Origin: CAITNM01 sp964446295
Lineage (GTDB): Bacteria > Pseudomonadota > Alphaproteobacteria > Paracaedibacterales > CAITNM01
Reading direction: 5' to 3'
DNA length: 13,981 nucleotides
NCBI GenBank assembly: GCA_964446295.1
Contig: CAYUNR010000038.1
Span: 1 to 13,981 of the forward strand
The notes below the pieces were generated by a model that was given only the letters and a program-made list of their open reading frames with translations, did no database searches and was not told where the DNA came from. Positions 5,524-12,745 of the stretch are shown in pieces. Positions within the stretch are counted from its first letter, which is position 1, and every line of letters starts with the position of its first letter. Made by a program: the position numbers and the translations under genes.

Positions 5524-7416
5524 TTAAAAATTATCGCTGGGTGAAGTTGATAAAACATACCGACCGGGCGCTGGCTCAATGTTTTCTGTGCTTTCCCACA
5601 TAGTAGTTTTTATTTTTTTCCCAGAGTGGGGTTTCATCCAGCGATACCATTCAGGCCACCATGAACCAGGCACTTCTTTTGCTTTTTCTAACCATGCTGA
5701 CGAATCTAAAACAGGCTCTTCACATTTCCAATAGCAATATTTTTTTCGGTGTTCTGGGTTCACAATACCAGCAACATGACCAGCAGCCCCTAAAACAAAA
5801 GTTGTATTGTCAGGACACATTTCTTTTATTGCATATGCAGAAGCCCAAGGAACAATGTGATCTGATCTTGTCGCAAATGCGAATATAGGTGTTTGAATTG
5901 CCTTTAAATCTACCCCTACCCCATTAATATGAAAATCATTAGGATGCATAAGCGCGTTTTCAAAAAATATATTACGGAGATATTCCATGTGAAGCGTCGC
6001 TGGTATGTGCGTTGTATCACAATTCCAATACAGAAAATCTAGTGGAAAAGTTTCTTTATTAAGTAGGTATGTATTGATGTAGTTAGACCATATCAAGTCA
6101 TTTGCACGCAAAAAACTAAATACCCTAACCATTTCGTCACCAGGAAAATAGCCAATATCTTTTACGCGCTTTTCTAGATGCTCTAGCTGGTCTTCACAAA
6201 CAAACACTTTCAAGTCACCCATTTGATCAAAATCTATTGGCGCCGCCAAAAGACTAAGGCTTTCTATGGGATTTTTTTCAATACGCTTAGCCAAATAACC
6301 GGCTAAAAGAGTAGCTGCCACACCTCCTGTACAGTACGCTAAAAGATTTAGTTTGTCTTGTTTTGAAATTGATAAAACCTTTTGAACTGCATCAAGCACT
6401 CCATCAATAACATAATCGCTAAGACCATGATTAGCATAGGTTTCATCTGGGTTAATCCATGAAAGCACAAATACACTAAATCCTTTTTCAAGGAGCCATC
6501 CCACAAATGAATTTTCTTGCTGCAAGTCAAAAATATAATATTTGTTAATCCAAGGGGGGATCATCAACAAAGGACGTTCATAAACAAACTCGGTAGTTGG
6601 CTTATAATAGAGCAGCTGAAATAAGGGAGTTTCATACACAACTTTCCCTTCTGTCATTCCTAAATTCTCACCAACTTTAAATTCTGTAAGATTCGTAAAC
6701 ATTGGCAAACTTAAAAAATTTGAATTTGCATTATCTTCTAAAAATTTTTGATACCCATGCACCAAATTTTGACCTTGAGTCCGAATAGTTTCCTTCAAAA
6801 CTTCCGGATTCGTAAAAGGAGAATTTGTTGGTGAAGCAGCATCCATCATGCTGCGTACATAAAATTGTGCTTTCTCTTTTGTTTTTGGATTCATGCCCTC
6901 AAGAGAATCGATTAACTCATTCATATATTTACAATGAAGTAAATACGATTGCTTAAGATAATCAAATACTGGAAAATCATTCCATTCAACAGATTTAAAA
7001 CGTTTATCATTTCCTTGAGGCACGATGATCGGCGCAACCTCTTCCCCCTGCAAACGCCCCATTGTTCGTTGGTATAATTCTTCTAGATCACTTAAATAAT
7101 TTTTTTGCTGCCTATCCCATTCATCAGGACTAACAACAAAGGAGTTAATCATAACCTTATGAGTTTCTGAAAAAGTTTTAGCCATCACATCAGCACTAAA
7201 AATATTGAGTGGATTGGGCTTATCCGGCGTAAAATTTGACACAAAGCTTGCATACAAATCATTCATCTTTTCCATGTTTTCTTTAATGCTAGGATGAAAG
7301 CCCTCAAAAAATTCTTGAGCTTTTTCTCTAGACTTTTTTTGTTTAGTCTTCATTTTTGATTTATCTTTGGGCTTCTTTTTACCTTCAGGCCCATCTTGCA
7401 GGTTGCCATGCAGCAT
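5524..7416 (-). CDS. phaC: Class I poly(R)-hydroxyalkanoate synthase
   Basis: Polymerises (R)-3-hydroxyacyl-CoA, usually hydroxybutyryl-CoA, into storage polyester at the granule surface. The alpha/beta-hydrolase core carries the full catalytic triad. Cys362 lies in the lipase-like box AYCTGG, Asp519 in TRSDHIVPW and His547 in GAAGHVAGIVNPE, with spacings close to the Cupriavidus enzyme. The N-terminal PhaC domain (about 95-270) precedes it. The 630 residues are somewhat long for class I (about 590); the excess is a Lys-rich head at 12-33, which may be flexible. The ATG at 7416 follows AGGGG with about 7 bases of spacing. No phaA, phaB, phasin or phaR gene is adjacent, so precursors must come from elsewhere. 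It is monocistronic, 57 bases ahead of tRNA-Leu. Confidence 0.95.
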   Translation of the reverse strand: MLHGNLQDGPEGKKKPKDKSKMKTKQKKSREKAQEFFEGFHPSIKENMEKMNDLYASFVSNFTPDKPNPLNIFSADVMAKTFSETHKVMINSFVVSPDEWDRQQKNYLSDLEELYQRTMGRLQGEEVAPIIVPQGNDKRFKSVEWNDFPVFDYLKQSYLLHCKYMNELIDSLEGMNPKTKEKAQFYVRSMMDAASPTNSPFTNPEVLKETIRTQGQNLVHGYQKFLEDNANSNFLSLPMFTNLTEFKVGENLGMTEGKVVYETPLFQLLYYKPTTEFVYERPLLMIPPWINKYYIFDLQQENSFVGWLLEKGFSVFVLSWINPDETYANHGLSDYVIDGVLDAVQKVLSISKQDKLNLLAYCTGGVAATLLAGYLAKRIEKNPIESLSLLAAPIDFDQMGDLKVFVCEDQLEHLEKRVKDIGYFPGDEMVRVFSFLRANDLIWSNYINTYLLNKETFPLDFLYWNCDTTHIPATLHMEYLRNIFFENALMHPNDFHINGVGVDLKAIQTPIFAFATRSDHIVPWASAYAIKEMCPDNTTFVLGAAGHVAGIVNPEHRKKYCYWKCEEPVLDSSAWLEKAKEVPGSWWPEWYRWMKPHSGKKIKTTMWESTENIEPAPGRYVLSTSPSDNF

Positions 7417-7593
7417 ACCATCACCCCTAATATGACTATTAAACCAAAAGCAAATACTCTTAGCTAATCACTATTCTAAAGAGCCATATGTGAATAAAAT
7501 GTTAATTTTCAATTACAGTTAAAGAGTTAGAGGGATTTTGCTCAATTTATAGCTAGTAGAAATTAATTTATTGCCCACTCCCTTAAAGTTTTC

Positions 7594-7622
7594 TTGATTT
7601 ATTGCAAAAAACCATTTATACA
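7594..7622 (+). promoter_or_regulatory. Promoter for the rpmI-rplT operon
   Basis: -35 TTGATT (7594-7599), 17-base spacer, -10 TATACA (7617-7622); 4/6 and 5/6 matches. Transcription would start near 7629, giving an 80-base leader. The 7417-7593 stretch between this and phaC holds no gene I can see. Confidence 0.6.
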
Positions 7623-7628
7623 AATTAT

Positions 7629-7708
7629 AGCAGCGTGGCTGGGGTAAAGTGCCCGGGCATGCCTTAGCTGCGGTACAATTAATATTTAATTATTTAAAGA
7701 GAGATAAA
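7629..7708 (+). promoter_or_regulatory. Structured leader of rpmI-rplT, possible bL20 autoregulatory site
   Basis: The leader is unusually GC-rich for this AT-rich intergenic region. GCAGC (7630-7634) pairs with GCTGC (7667-7671), enclosing a perfect 10-base palindrome TGCCCGGGCA (7650-7659). bL20 represses its own operon through leader structures that mimic its rRNA site in E. coli and Bacillus, so an equivalent role here is plausible. I cannot match it to a known leader family by eye. Confidence 0.35.
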
Positions 7709-7906
7709 ATGCCCAAGTTAAAAACAAAAAGTAGCGTAAAAAAACGCTTTCGCCTTACCGGTACTGGTAAAGTGAAGATGACCCCTGCGGGAAAACGCCA
7801 CGGTATGCGTAAACGTTCTAATAAGTTTCTACGTAATGCGCGCGGAATGAAAATATGCGCGACACCTGAAATAAAGCGCATTCGTACTTACTATTTTCAC
7901 GTATAA
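7709..7906 (+). CDS. rpmI: Large ribosomal subunit protein bL35
   Basis: A 65-residue basic ribosomal protein of the 50S subunit. MPKLKTKSSVKKRFRLTGTG is the standard bL35 N-terminus, followed by the Lys/Arg-rich GKRHGMRKRSNKF region. An upstream GTG at 7649 would extend the frame by 20 residues. I reject it because MPKLKTKS is the family start and AGAGAG sits just upstream of the ATG at 7709. It is co-transcribed with rplT: the stop codon overlaps the rplT Shine-Dalgarno sequence. infC, the usual upstream partner in many bacteria, is absent; phaC lies there instead. Confidence 0.97.
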   Translation: MPKLKTKSSVKKRFRLTGTGKVKMTPAGKRHGMRKRSNKFLRNARGMKICATPEIKRIRTYYFHV

Positions 7907-7915
7907 GGAGTCATC

Positions 7916-8269
7916 ATGGCACGAGTAAAAAGAGGCGTCACTACACACGCACGTCATAAAAAAATTATTAAGATGGCCAAGGGCTATCGTGGTCGTTCAA
8001 GCACTTGTTTTCGTTCAGCGATACAACGTGTAGAGAAGGCGTTATTATATGCGTATCGCGACCGTCGCGTTAAAAAGCGTAATTTTAGAGCGCTTTGGAT
8101 TCAACGTATTAATGCTGCAGTTCGTGAATTAGGGTTAACTTATTCAACCTTCATGAGCGCTTTGCATAAAAGCAACATTGAAATTGACAGAAAAGTTCTT
8201 GCTGATTTAGCAATGAACCAGCCAGAGAGTTTCAAAGCATTGGTTGATCAAGTAAAAAAAGCTGCCTAA
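7916..8269 (+). CDS. rplT: Large ribosomal subunit protein bL20
   Basis: A 117-residue 50S protein that binds 23S rRNA, is needed early in large-subunit assembly, and in several bacteria acts as translational repressor of its own operon. The N-terminal basic arm (MARVKRGVTTHARHKKIIK) and the globular part with YRDRRVKKRNFRALWIQRIN near 43-62 are diagnostic. A perfect TAAGGAG Shine-Dalgarno overlapping the rpmI stop lies 5 bases upstream, and the gap from rpmI is nine bases. pheS/pheT, frequent downstream neighbours in alphaproteobacteria, do not follow; a strong terminator does. Confidence 0.98.
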   Translation: MARVKRGVTTHARHKKIIKMAKGYRGRSSTCFRSAIQRVEKALLYAYRDRRVKKRNFRALWIQRINAAVRELGLTYSTFMSALHKSNIEIDRKVLADLAMNQPESFKALVDQVKKAA

Positions 8270-8289
8270 TACTTTTCATAAATTTTATT

Positions 8290-8330
8290 AAGGGGTCCAC
8301 TATATATTTGTGGGCCCTTTAATATTTTAT
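8290..8330 (+). terminator. Rho-independent terminator after rplT
   Basis: An 11-bp stem (8290-8300 with 8310-8320, two G-T pairs) with a 9-base AT loop, then TTTAATATTTTATT. It lies 20 bases after the rplT stop and separates the ribosomal operon from the next gene. Confidence 0.85.
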
Positions 8331-8388
8331 TAATTACTTTTTGATCTAATAGACTCAGGTTAGAAATTCTGAACTCTGGGTTGGATTT

Positions 8389-10371
8389 ATGAAAAAGAAA
8401 TTATTATTTTCCTTGTTATTAGGATCTGCGTTTATTTGGACAAACAAATTATGTGCAGCAGCAGCAGCTCCTGCTATTGCTCCAGCTGCTGAGGAAATAA
8501 AGCCAGCGGGAGATAAGACTGCGGTTGATGCACCGAAGGTGAAAGAAGACAAAAAATTTAAGGTCCCTTCTGTGCAAGACGGAAAACTAGGGGAAGAAAT
8601 AGAAGTTTCATACCACACAAAAAAATCTGACATTGTTTATGGCAAAACGACCATTTTAGATGGTGGTGTTACACAAGCAGATACAGATGCAAAACGTAAA
8701 ATGCCAGGAAAACATAACTATCCTTATGTAGCTGGCCAAAAACTTCCAGAAGGATACAAAATTGTTAACATATGGGTAAAAATAGATCCAGCAGGAAAAA
8801 CAAAAGGATTAGTTACAGGTGGTAATTTAAGTGATAATCCCGAGGATATTGCTATCGCAATATTTGATGCAACAAAGGGAGATGCTAACTGGAGCGGACC
8901 AGCAGGTTATGACATTGATAACGCTCATGCTTGGATGTTGATGAGTAGTAAAAATGAAATTTTCATTGCTCCTGCAGAGATGGATCCAAATGCTGAGGAA
9001 TTTCTTGGGAAAGATAGCCCTTTATTGTCGTCTGCTTTGGCTCGCGTATTTAACCTGCCAGATGAAGAAGCAACAGCGAAATTACAAGCTGCTCTTAAGA
9101 AATCAGCAGAATTAGAAAAAGCCGCTGGCTCTGGTGGCGGAGCTTCTTCTGAAGAAGTTGAAAAGCTTAAGGCAGAACTTGCTGCAGCAAAAGCAGCTCA
9201 AGGTAATGGAAGCGTAGCACAAGCTATTGACCCAAGCGCACCATTAACAAAAACATTTGAATTTGAAGGAATGAAATTTTTAGTTTTAGCTTCTTCTGCT
9301 GAAGCTAAAAAGCACCCTGAATTGTTTGATGAGCTGGTGATGGGCCTATTTAAATTATTCAGCACTCAACCAAAAGTGGCTACCGCTATAATTGCTACAA
9401 TGCTGAAAAGTGATCCAACGATGGAAGGCGGCGGACAATTTGTAAATGTTAGTGTGTCAAATGCATATAAAATGTTAGGCAGCGACAAAGAAATAGATCT
9501 TGTGGCAGATGTGCAATTTTCAACAGACATATCTTACGTAAAAGCAGAAGAGTTCATAGCAGGGTTAAAAGTAAAATATAATAACGATGATGTCGTTATT
9601 CCTGAGCCTCCTGTATCAGCGGAAGAAGTAGCAGAATTGCAAGCCAAACATGAAGCTGAATCAAAAGCAAAAGAAGAAGAGCTAGCTAGAATGAAAGCTG
9701 AAAGTGAACATATTCTTGAAGTTGTTACACAACTTAATGAAGAAAATGCCGCATTAGAAGCTGAAGCGCAAGAAGCTGCGTTAAAAGCAGAAGCAGAAAA
9801 AGCTGAACTAGAAGCCAAAGCGCGCGCGGCTGAACTGGCTGCAGCACAAGTGACACAACAAAGAGATGCAGCAGTAATAGTCGCAGCGCAGGCTTATGAT
9901 AAAGTTGCAGAAACAACTGCTATAGCGCAACATAACGCTCAAATAGCAGAACATAATGCTGAAGTTGCACAAAACACTCAAGAAGCACTCAGTCAAGCAG
10001 AAGAAGCACATGCAGTTGCTCTAGATGCAGCAGCGGCTCCAGGTGAGGCACTTGCAGAAGCTCCTGTTGAAGAACATGCAGCAATTCCAGCAGCGGCTCC
10101 GGTTGAAGCACTTGCAGAAGCTCCTGTTGAAGAACATGCAGCAATTCCAGCAGCGGCTCCGGTTGAAGCACTTGCAGAAGCTCCTGTTGCAGAACATGCA
10201 GCAATTCCAACAGCAGCTCCAACTCCTAAACCAACTTCTGATCTTGATGCTATAGCTAAAGAACACGGTGTACCAAATAATAAACAACTAACTGCAGACA
10301 TACTAAATAAATCTGCGCCACACCCATTAGTGAGCTCATTAGCCTCAGCTTCAGCTGCACCCGCAGCATAA
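8389..10371 (+). CDS. Exported Ala-rich coiled-coil protein with C-terminal 20-residue tandem repeats
   Basis: 660 residues, not recognised. MKKKLLFSLLLGSAFIW, then TNKLCAAAAA, is a Sec signal with cleavage near A23-A25; the Cys at 22 lacks a proper lipobox. Residues 50-220 look globular, with aromatic and Gly residues (KIVNIWVKIDP, HAWMLMSSKNEIFIAP). A first helical Ala/Lys/Glu stretch spans about 224-272. A second globular block spans about 285-400 (FEFEGMKFLVLAS, FVNVSVSNAY). A long Ala/Glu coiled coil runs at about 410-545. Three near-identical 20-residue repeats (EALAEAPVEEHAAIPAAAPV) follow at about 550-610, then a short tail ending ASASAAPAA. It stands alone between two strong terminators, with a weak ribosome-binding site. 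It may act in the periplasm or on the surface, with the C-terminal part as a stalk or spacer. No known domain is assignable by eye. Confidence 0.8.
   Translation: MKKKLLFSLLLGSAFIWTNKLCAAAAAPAIAPAAEEIKPAGDKTAVDAPKVKEDKKFKVPSVQDGKLGEEIEVSYHTKKSDIVYGKTTILDGGVTQADTDAKRKMPGKHNYPYVAGQKLPEGYKIVNIWVKIDPAGKTKGLVTGGNLSDNPEDIAIAIFDATKGDANWSGPAGYDIDNAHAWMLMSSKNEIFIAPAEMDPNAEEFLGKDSPLLSSALARVFNLPDEEATAKLQAALKKSAELEKAAGSGGGASSEEVEKLKAELAAAKAAQGNGSVAQAIDPSAPLTKTFEFEGMKFLVLASSAEAKKHPELFDELVMGLFKLFSTQPKVATAIIATMLKSDPTMEGGGQFVNVSVSNAYKMLGSDKEIDLVADVQFSTDISYVKAEEFIAGLKVKYNNDDVVIPEPPVSAEEVAELQAKHEAESKAKEEELARMKAESEHILEVVTQLNEENAALEAEAQEAALKAEAEKAELEAKARAAELAAAQVTQQRDAAVIVAAQAYDKVAETTAIAQHNAQIAEHNAEVAQNTQEALSQAEEAHAVALDAAAAPGEALAEAPVEEHAAIPAAAPVEALAEAPVEEHAAIPAAAPVEALAEAPVAEHAAIPTAAPTPKPTSDLDAIAKEHGVPNNKQLTADILNKSAPHPLVSSLASASAAPAA
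10029..10220 (+). repeat. 60-bp in-frame tandem repeat, three copies plus a partial
   Basis: Copies at 10029-10088, 10089-10148 and 10149-10208, plus a 12-base partial. The period is exactly 60 bases (20 codons). Copies 2 and 3 differ at one base (GTTGA versus GTTGC, giving Glu to Ala); copy 1 differs from copy 2 at three bases. Near-identity at synonymous sites implies recent duplication. Confidence 0.95.
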
Positions 10372-10390
10372 GCACATACTTTTCAAGGAG

Positions 10391-10420
10391 CACGCCCTAA
10401 ATATATGGGCGTGTTTTTTG
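10391..10420 (+). terminator. Strong Rho-independent terminator after the repeat-protein gene
   Basis: CACGCCC (10391-10397) pairs perfectly with GGGCGTG (10407-10413) around a 9-base AT loop, followed by TTTTTTGTTT. It works only rightward: leftward the stem is followed by GCTCCTTG. The stem includes the last codons and stop of the convergent MFS gene. Confidence 0.92.
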
Positions 10421-11575
10421 TTTACGTGAACATATTAATGCTAATAATGCTGCCCCAACAGTAATCACCATAATTACGGAAACTCTTATTGGGGTACCAT
10501 TATAAAAATAGCCAGTTGTCCATGTTGAAAAAGCCACAATAACTGCACGCTTTGACATTACAAGTGAAGTAGCGATTCCTTTAATATAAGGAAAAATCTC
10601 TAACGATGCCGTAAAAATAGGTGGATAAATCAATGCAAAACCTATAGCAAAAAGGCTGACTGTTACTGTAGTCAGCAATGCACTTGGACACGCAATACTT
10701 GTTAATAGAAATGCTAATGTTCCTACACCACTTAGGCTAATGCCCAAACTCACACATTTTGAACTTCCTATATATTTCAAAATAGCTCCTGAAAATAAAC
10801 TAACCAAGGCAAAAACAGCCACAATTAAGGCTTGATGCAAGGCGTAGATATGCATAGATACTTTAAAAGTTCCCATATACAAAAAGGATGCGCTAGTGAT
10901 GAAGCTTAAGTAAGCCGCATATAATAAACTTGGCACTATGCTTGTTTGCAAGAAAATCTTACTTTTTAACAATTTTTTTGTGTTAGTAAAAAGAACCTTC
11001 AAATCAATCGATCTTTTAATAGCTAACGTTTCAGACAATGCCAAAATCAGTAACCCCCATGAAAGTACACAAATAAACGCTACGGTTGCGTAACTGCCTC
11101 GCCACCCAAAAGCTTCATTTAAATAGGCACCGGCAATTGGAGACAAAGCCATCAAACAAGTAAGTACACAATTCATTAGACCTATCAGTTGACTAGCCCT
11201 ATTCCCTTTGTAAGTATCCGCGATCATGGCAAAGACAACTACAGCGGAGGTGGCAGCACCCAATCCTTGCACAAACCTAGCTAACAGCAATGTAGAAATT
11301 GTGGGTGCCCATACGCACCCTATTGCTCCTATCATTAAAATTGCATTGCCAATAATCATAATCGGACGCCTTCCATAAGCATCGGCCAACGGTCCCGCGA
11401 CCAATGCGCTTATAAAAAATCCTAAAAAATTAATGCTAACTGTGTGCTGAGCTAAAGATTCAGTTGTATTAAAATGCACAACCAAGTTGGGAAAGCTTGG
11501 CACTGAAATATCAATTTCAATACAACAAGCCGTTAGCGCGATAATATACAAAATTGGATGTATAAAATTTCTCAT
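10397..11575 (-). CDS. Bcr/CflA-type multidrug efflux MFS transporter (DHA1 family)
   Basis: 392-residue inner-membrane protein with about 12 hydrophobic segments, normal for the Bcr/CflA subfamily of drug:proton antiporters. Characteristic features are an N-terminus with IEIDISVPSFPNL (Bcr-like D and P positions), MFS motif A as GPLADAYGRRPI near 61-72, LLLARFVQGLGAA near 97-109, and the antiporter motif C region LSPIAGAYLNEAFGWRGSY near 143-161. AGAGAGGA lies 5 bases before the ATG at 11575. The gene is monocistronic, divergent from the PfkB gene and convergent with the repeat-protein gene; its 3' end overlaps that gene's terminator. Substrate cannot be told from sequence, and peptide, sulfonamide or bicyclomycin export are known only for relatives. 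Confidence 0.9.
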   Translation of the reverse strand: MRNFIHPILYIIALTACCIEIDISVPSFPNLVVHFNTTESLAQHTVSINFLGFFISALVAGPLADAYGRRPIMIIGNAILMIGAIGCVWAPTISTLLLARFVQGLGAATSAVVVFAMIADTYKGNRASQLIGLMNCVLTCLMALSPIAGAYLNEAFGWRGSYATVAFICVLSWGLLILALSETLAIKRSIDLKVLFTNTKKLLKSKIFLQTSIVPSLLYAAYLSFITSASFLYMGTFKVSMHIYALHQALIVAVFALVSLFSGAILKYIGSSKCVSLGISLSGVGTLAFLLTSIACPSALLTTVTVSLFAIGFALIYPPIFTASLEIFPYIKGIATSLVMSKRAVIVAFSTWTTGYFYNGTPIRVSVIMVITVGAALLALICSRKQKTRPYI

Positions 11576-11609
11576 AAAAATCCTCTCTTTTTAATTTTAG
11601 CAATGAAAT

Positions 11610-11637
11610 TTAATAGAAGGTTATTTCTTCATTTCAA
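11610..11637 (-). promoter_or_regulatory. Possible promoter for the MFS gene
   Basis: Minus strand -35 TTGAAA (11637-11632, 5/6), 16-base spacer, -10 TATTAA (11615-11610, 4/6). It lies in the 109-base divergent gap before the PfkB gene. Weak support. Confidence 0.3.
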
Positions 11638-11684
11638 AAAACATGCTTACATGGATTTCATAAATTTTTAGATACATACTCTTC

Positions 11685-12698
11685 ATGAAAACTCTTGTTG
11701 CTATTGGCGCAGCATTCTTAGACATTGTTGTTCGCTGCTCATCTCCTGATCTTGCGCCTTATGGCGCAGAACTAAATAGTTCTCGTTTTTTAACAAAAGA
11801 TCAGTATCTATGTGTGAAGAAACAGCTGAAAAATCCATCTATTATTCCGGGCGGATCAGTCGCAAATGCTACAGTTATATTTGCACAACTAGGCGGACAG
11901 GCTGTTTTTGGCACCACAATTGGCAATGATGAAGAAGGAAAACTATGGAAAAAGTCACTTACTGATACAGGTATAGATGCTAAACTTTACACCTGCAACC
12001 ATGAACCCACCGGAGGATGCTTGGTATTTGTTCATCCTAATGGCCAACGCACTATGCGTAGCTACCCTGGTACAGAAAATGTAGCAGATAATGATCTTGA
12101 AAATATACCTATTAATAAAAACTCTATCGTCTTTTTAGAAGGATATGGGTTGAACAGCAAAAATAAAGTACCTATCTACTTAAAAGCTTTAGAGAAGGCA
12201 AAAAACGACGAGGGATACATTGTAATAAATGCTTCTGATCCATCATGCGTAAAAGGACAACGAGATCTGTTTGTTTCATTGCTTCAAAATACAGCTGACC
12301 TAATAATTATGAATGAAGAAGAAGCTTGTGAACTAGTCAAGGGCGACTTAAAAACATGCATTGCTTTTATACGTGAAATAGAAAAATGTGCTGTGATTAC
12401 GCTTGGTGCAGCTGGAGCAATTGCTGTCTATGGCAAAAACATTTGGTTTTGCCCTGCACGTGATGTGAAAGTTGTAGATACAACCGGTGCCGGAGATGGG
12501 TTCGCAGGTGGATTTTTGTATGGACTTTCTGCAGGCTGGACAATTCCTGAGTGTCTGCAATTAGGTAGTTATATGGCAGTTGAAGTTGTTTCACGTATTG
12601 GCGCACGTATTAATGGAAATTTGAAAAATATCGTAAAAGATCAAAAATATAAACAACTTCTTGTAAAACAGTTTGAAAATCAAGCAATTGATTCATAA
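11685..12698 (+). CDS. PfkB-family kinase, adenosine-kinase-like
   Basis: Cytoplasmic ribokinase-fold sugar or nucleoside kinase of 337 residues, family length. PfkB signature 1 region: GGSVANA at 56-62. Signature 2: DTTGAGDGFAGGFLYGL at 265-281, with D271 as the catalytic base and GAGD as the anion hole. The N-terminal AIGAAFLDIVVRC, the LEGYG at 151-155, the NASDPSCV at 182-189 and the C-terminal EVVSRIGAR at 300-308 follow the alphaproteobacterial group usually annotated adenosine kinase. Substrate specificity is inferred and ribokinase- or fructokinase-type activity is not excluded. No Shine-Dalgarno is visible; GATACAT ends 7 bases before the ATG and could be a -10 box of a leaderless transcript. 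The prepilin-like gene follows, with its own promoter inside the end of this gene. Confidence 0.9.
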   Translation: MKTLVAIGAAFLDIVVRCSSPDLAPYGAELNSSRFLTKDQYLCVKKQLKNPSIIPGGSVANATVIFAQLGGQAVFGTTIGNDEEGKLWKKSLTDTGIDAKLYTCNHEPTGGCLVFVHPNGQRTMRSYPGTENVADNDLENIPINKNSIVFLEGYGLNSKNKVPIYLKALEKAKNDEGYIVINASDPSCVKGQRDLFVSLLQNTADLIIMNEEEACELVKGDLKTCIAFIREIEKCAVITLGAAGAIAVYGKNIWFCPARDVKVVDTTGAGDGFAGGFLYGLSAGWTIPECLQLGSYMAVEVVSRIGARINGNLKNIVKDQKYKQLLVKQFENQAIDS

Positions 12699-12715
12699 GC
12701 AAAACCTTTTATACT
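12688..12715 (+). promoter_or_regulatory. Predicted promoter for the prepilin-like gene
   Basis: -35 TTGATT (12688-12693), 16-base spacer, -10 TATACT (12710-12715, 5/6). The -35 overlaps the last codons of the PfkB gene. The expected start near 12722 leaves about 24 bases of leader before the ATG at 12746. Confidence 0.5.
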
Positions 12716-12745
12716 GATTCTAACGTGAAAGAAGTGAAAATTTTT

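Noticed and set aside
5524..7416. Open frames overlapping phaC (5661-5888 and 6348-6530)
   Set aside because: Out-of-frame shadows of a gene with an intact catalytic triad.
7649..7708. GTG-started extension of bL35
   Set aside because: The family starts at MPKLKTKS, and the extension runs through the structured leader.
10029..10220. Repeats as a CRISPR array
   Set aside because: The copies are contiguous 60-bp units without unique spacers and are in frame within a coding region.
9534..10301. Several Ala/Ser-, Leu- or Cys-rich frames on the minus strand and one on the plus strand in the repeat region
   Set aside because: They are by-products of the skewed codon composition and 60-bp repeats of the real gene.
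12348..12606. Minus-strand Cys-rich frames inside the PfkB gene
   Set aside because: Zinc-finger-like Cys spacing arises from complementary Ala/Gly codons; there are no start signals and the kinase frame is certain.
12725..12745. GTG start for the prepilin
   Set aside because: It coincides with the predicted transcription start and only lengthens the leader peptide; MKKVLQK is a normal basic leader.
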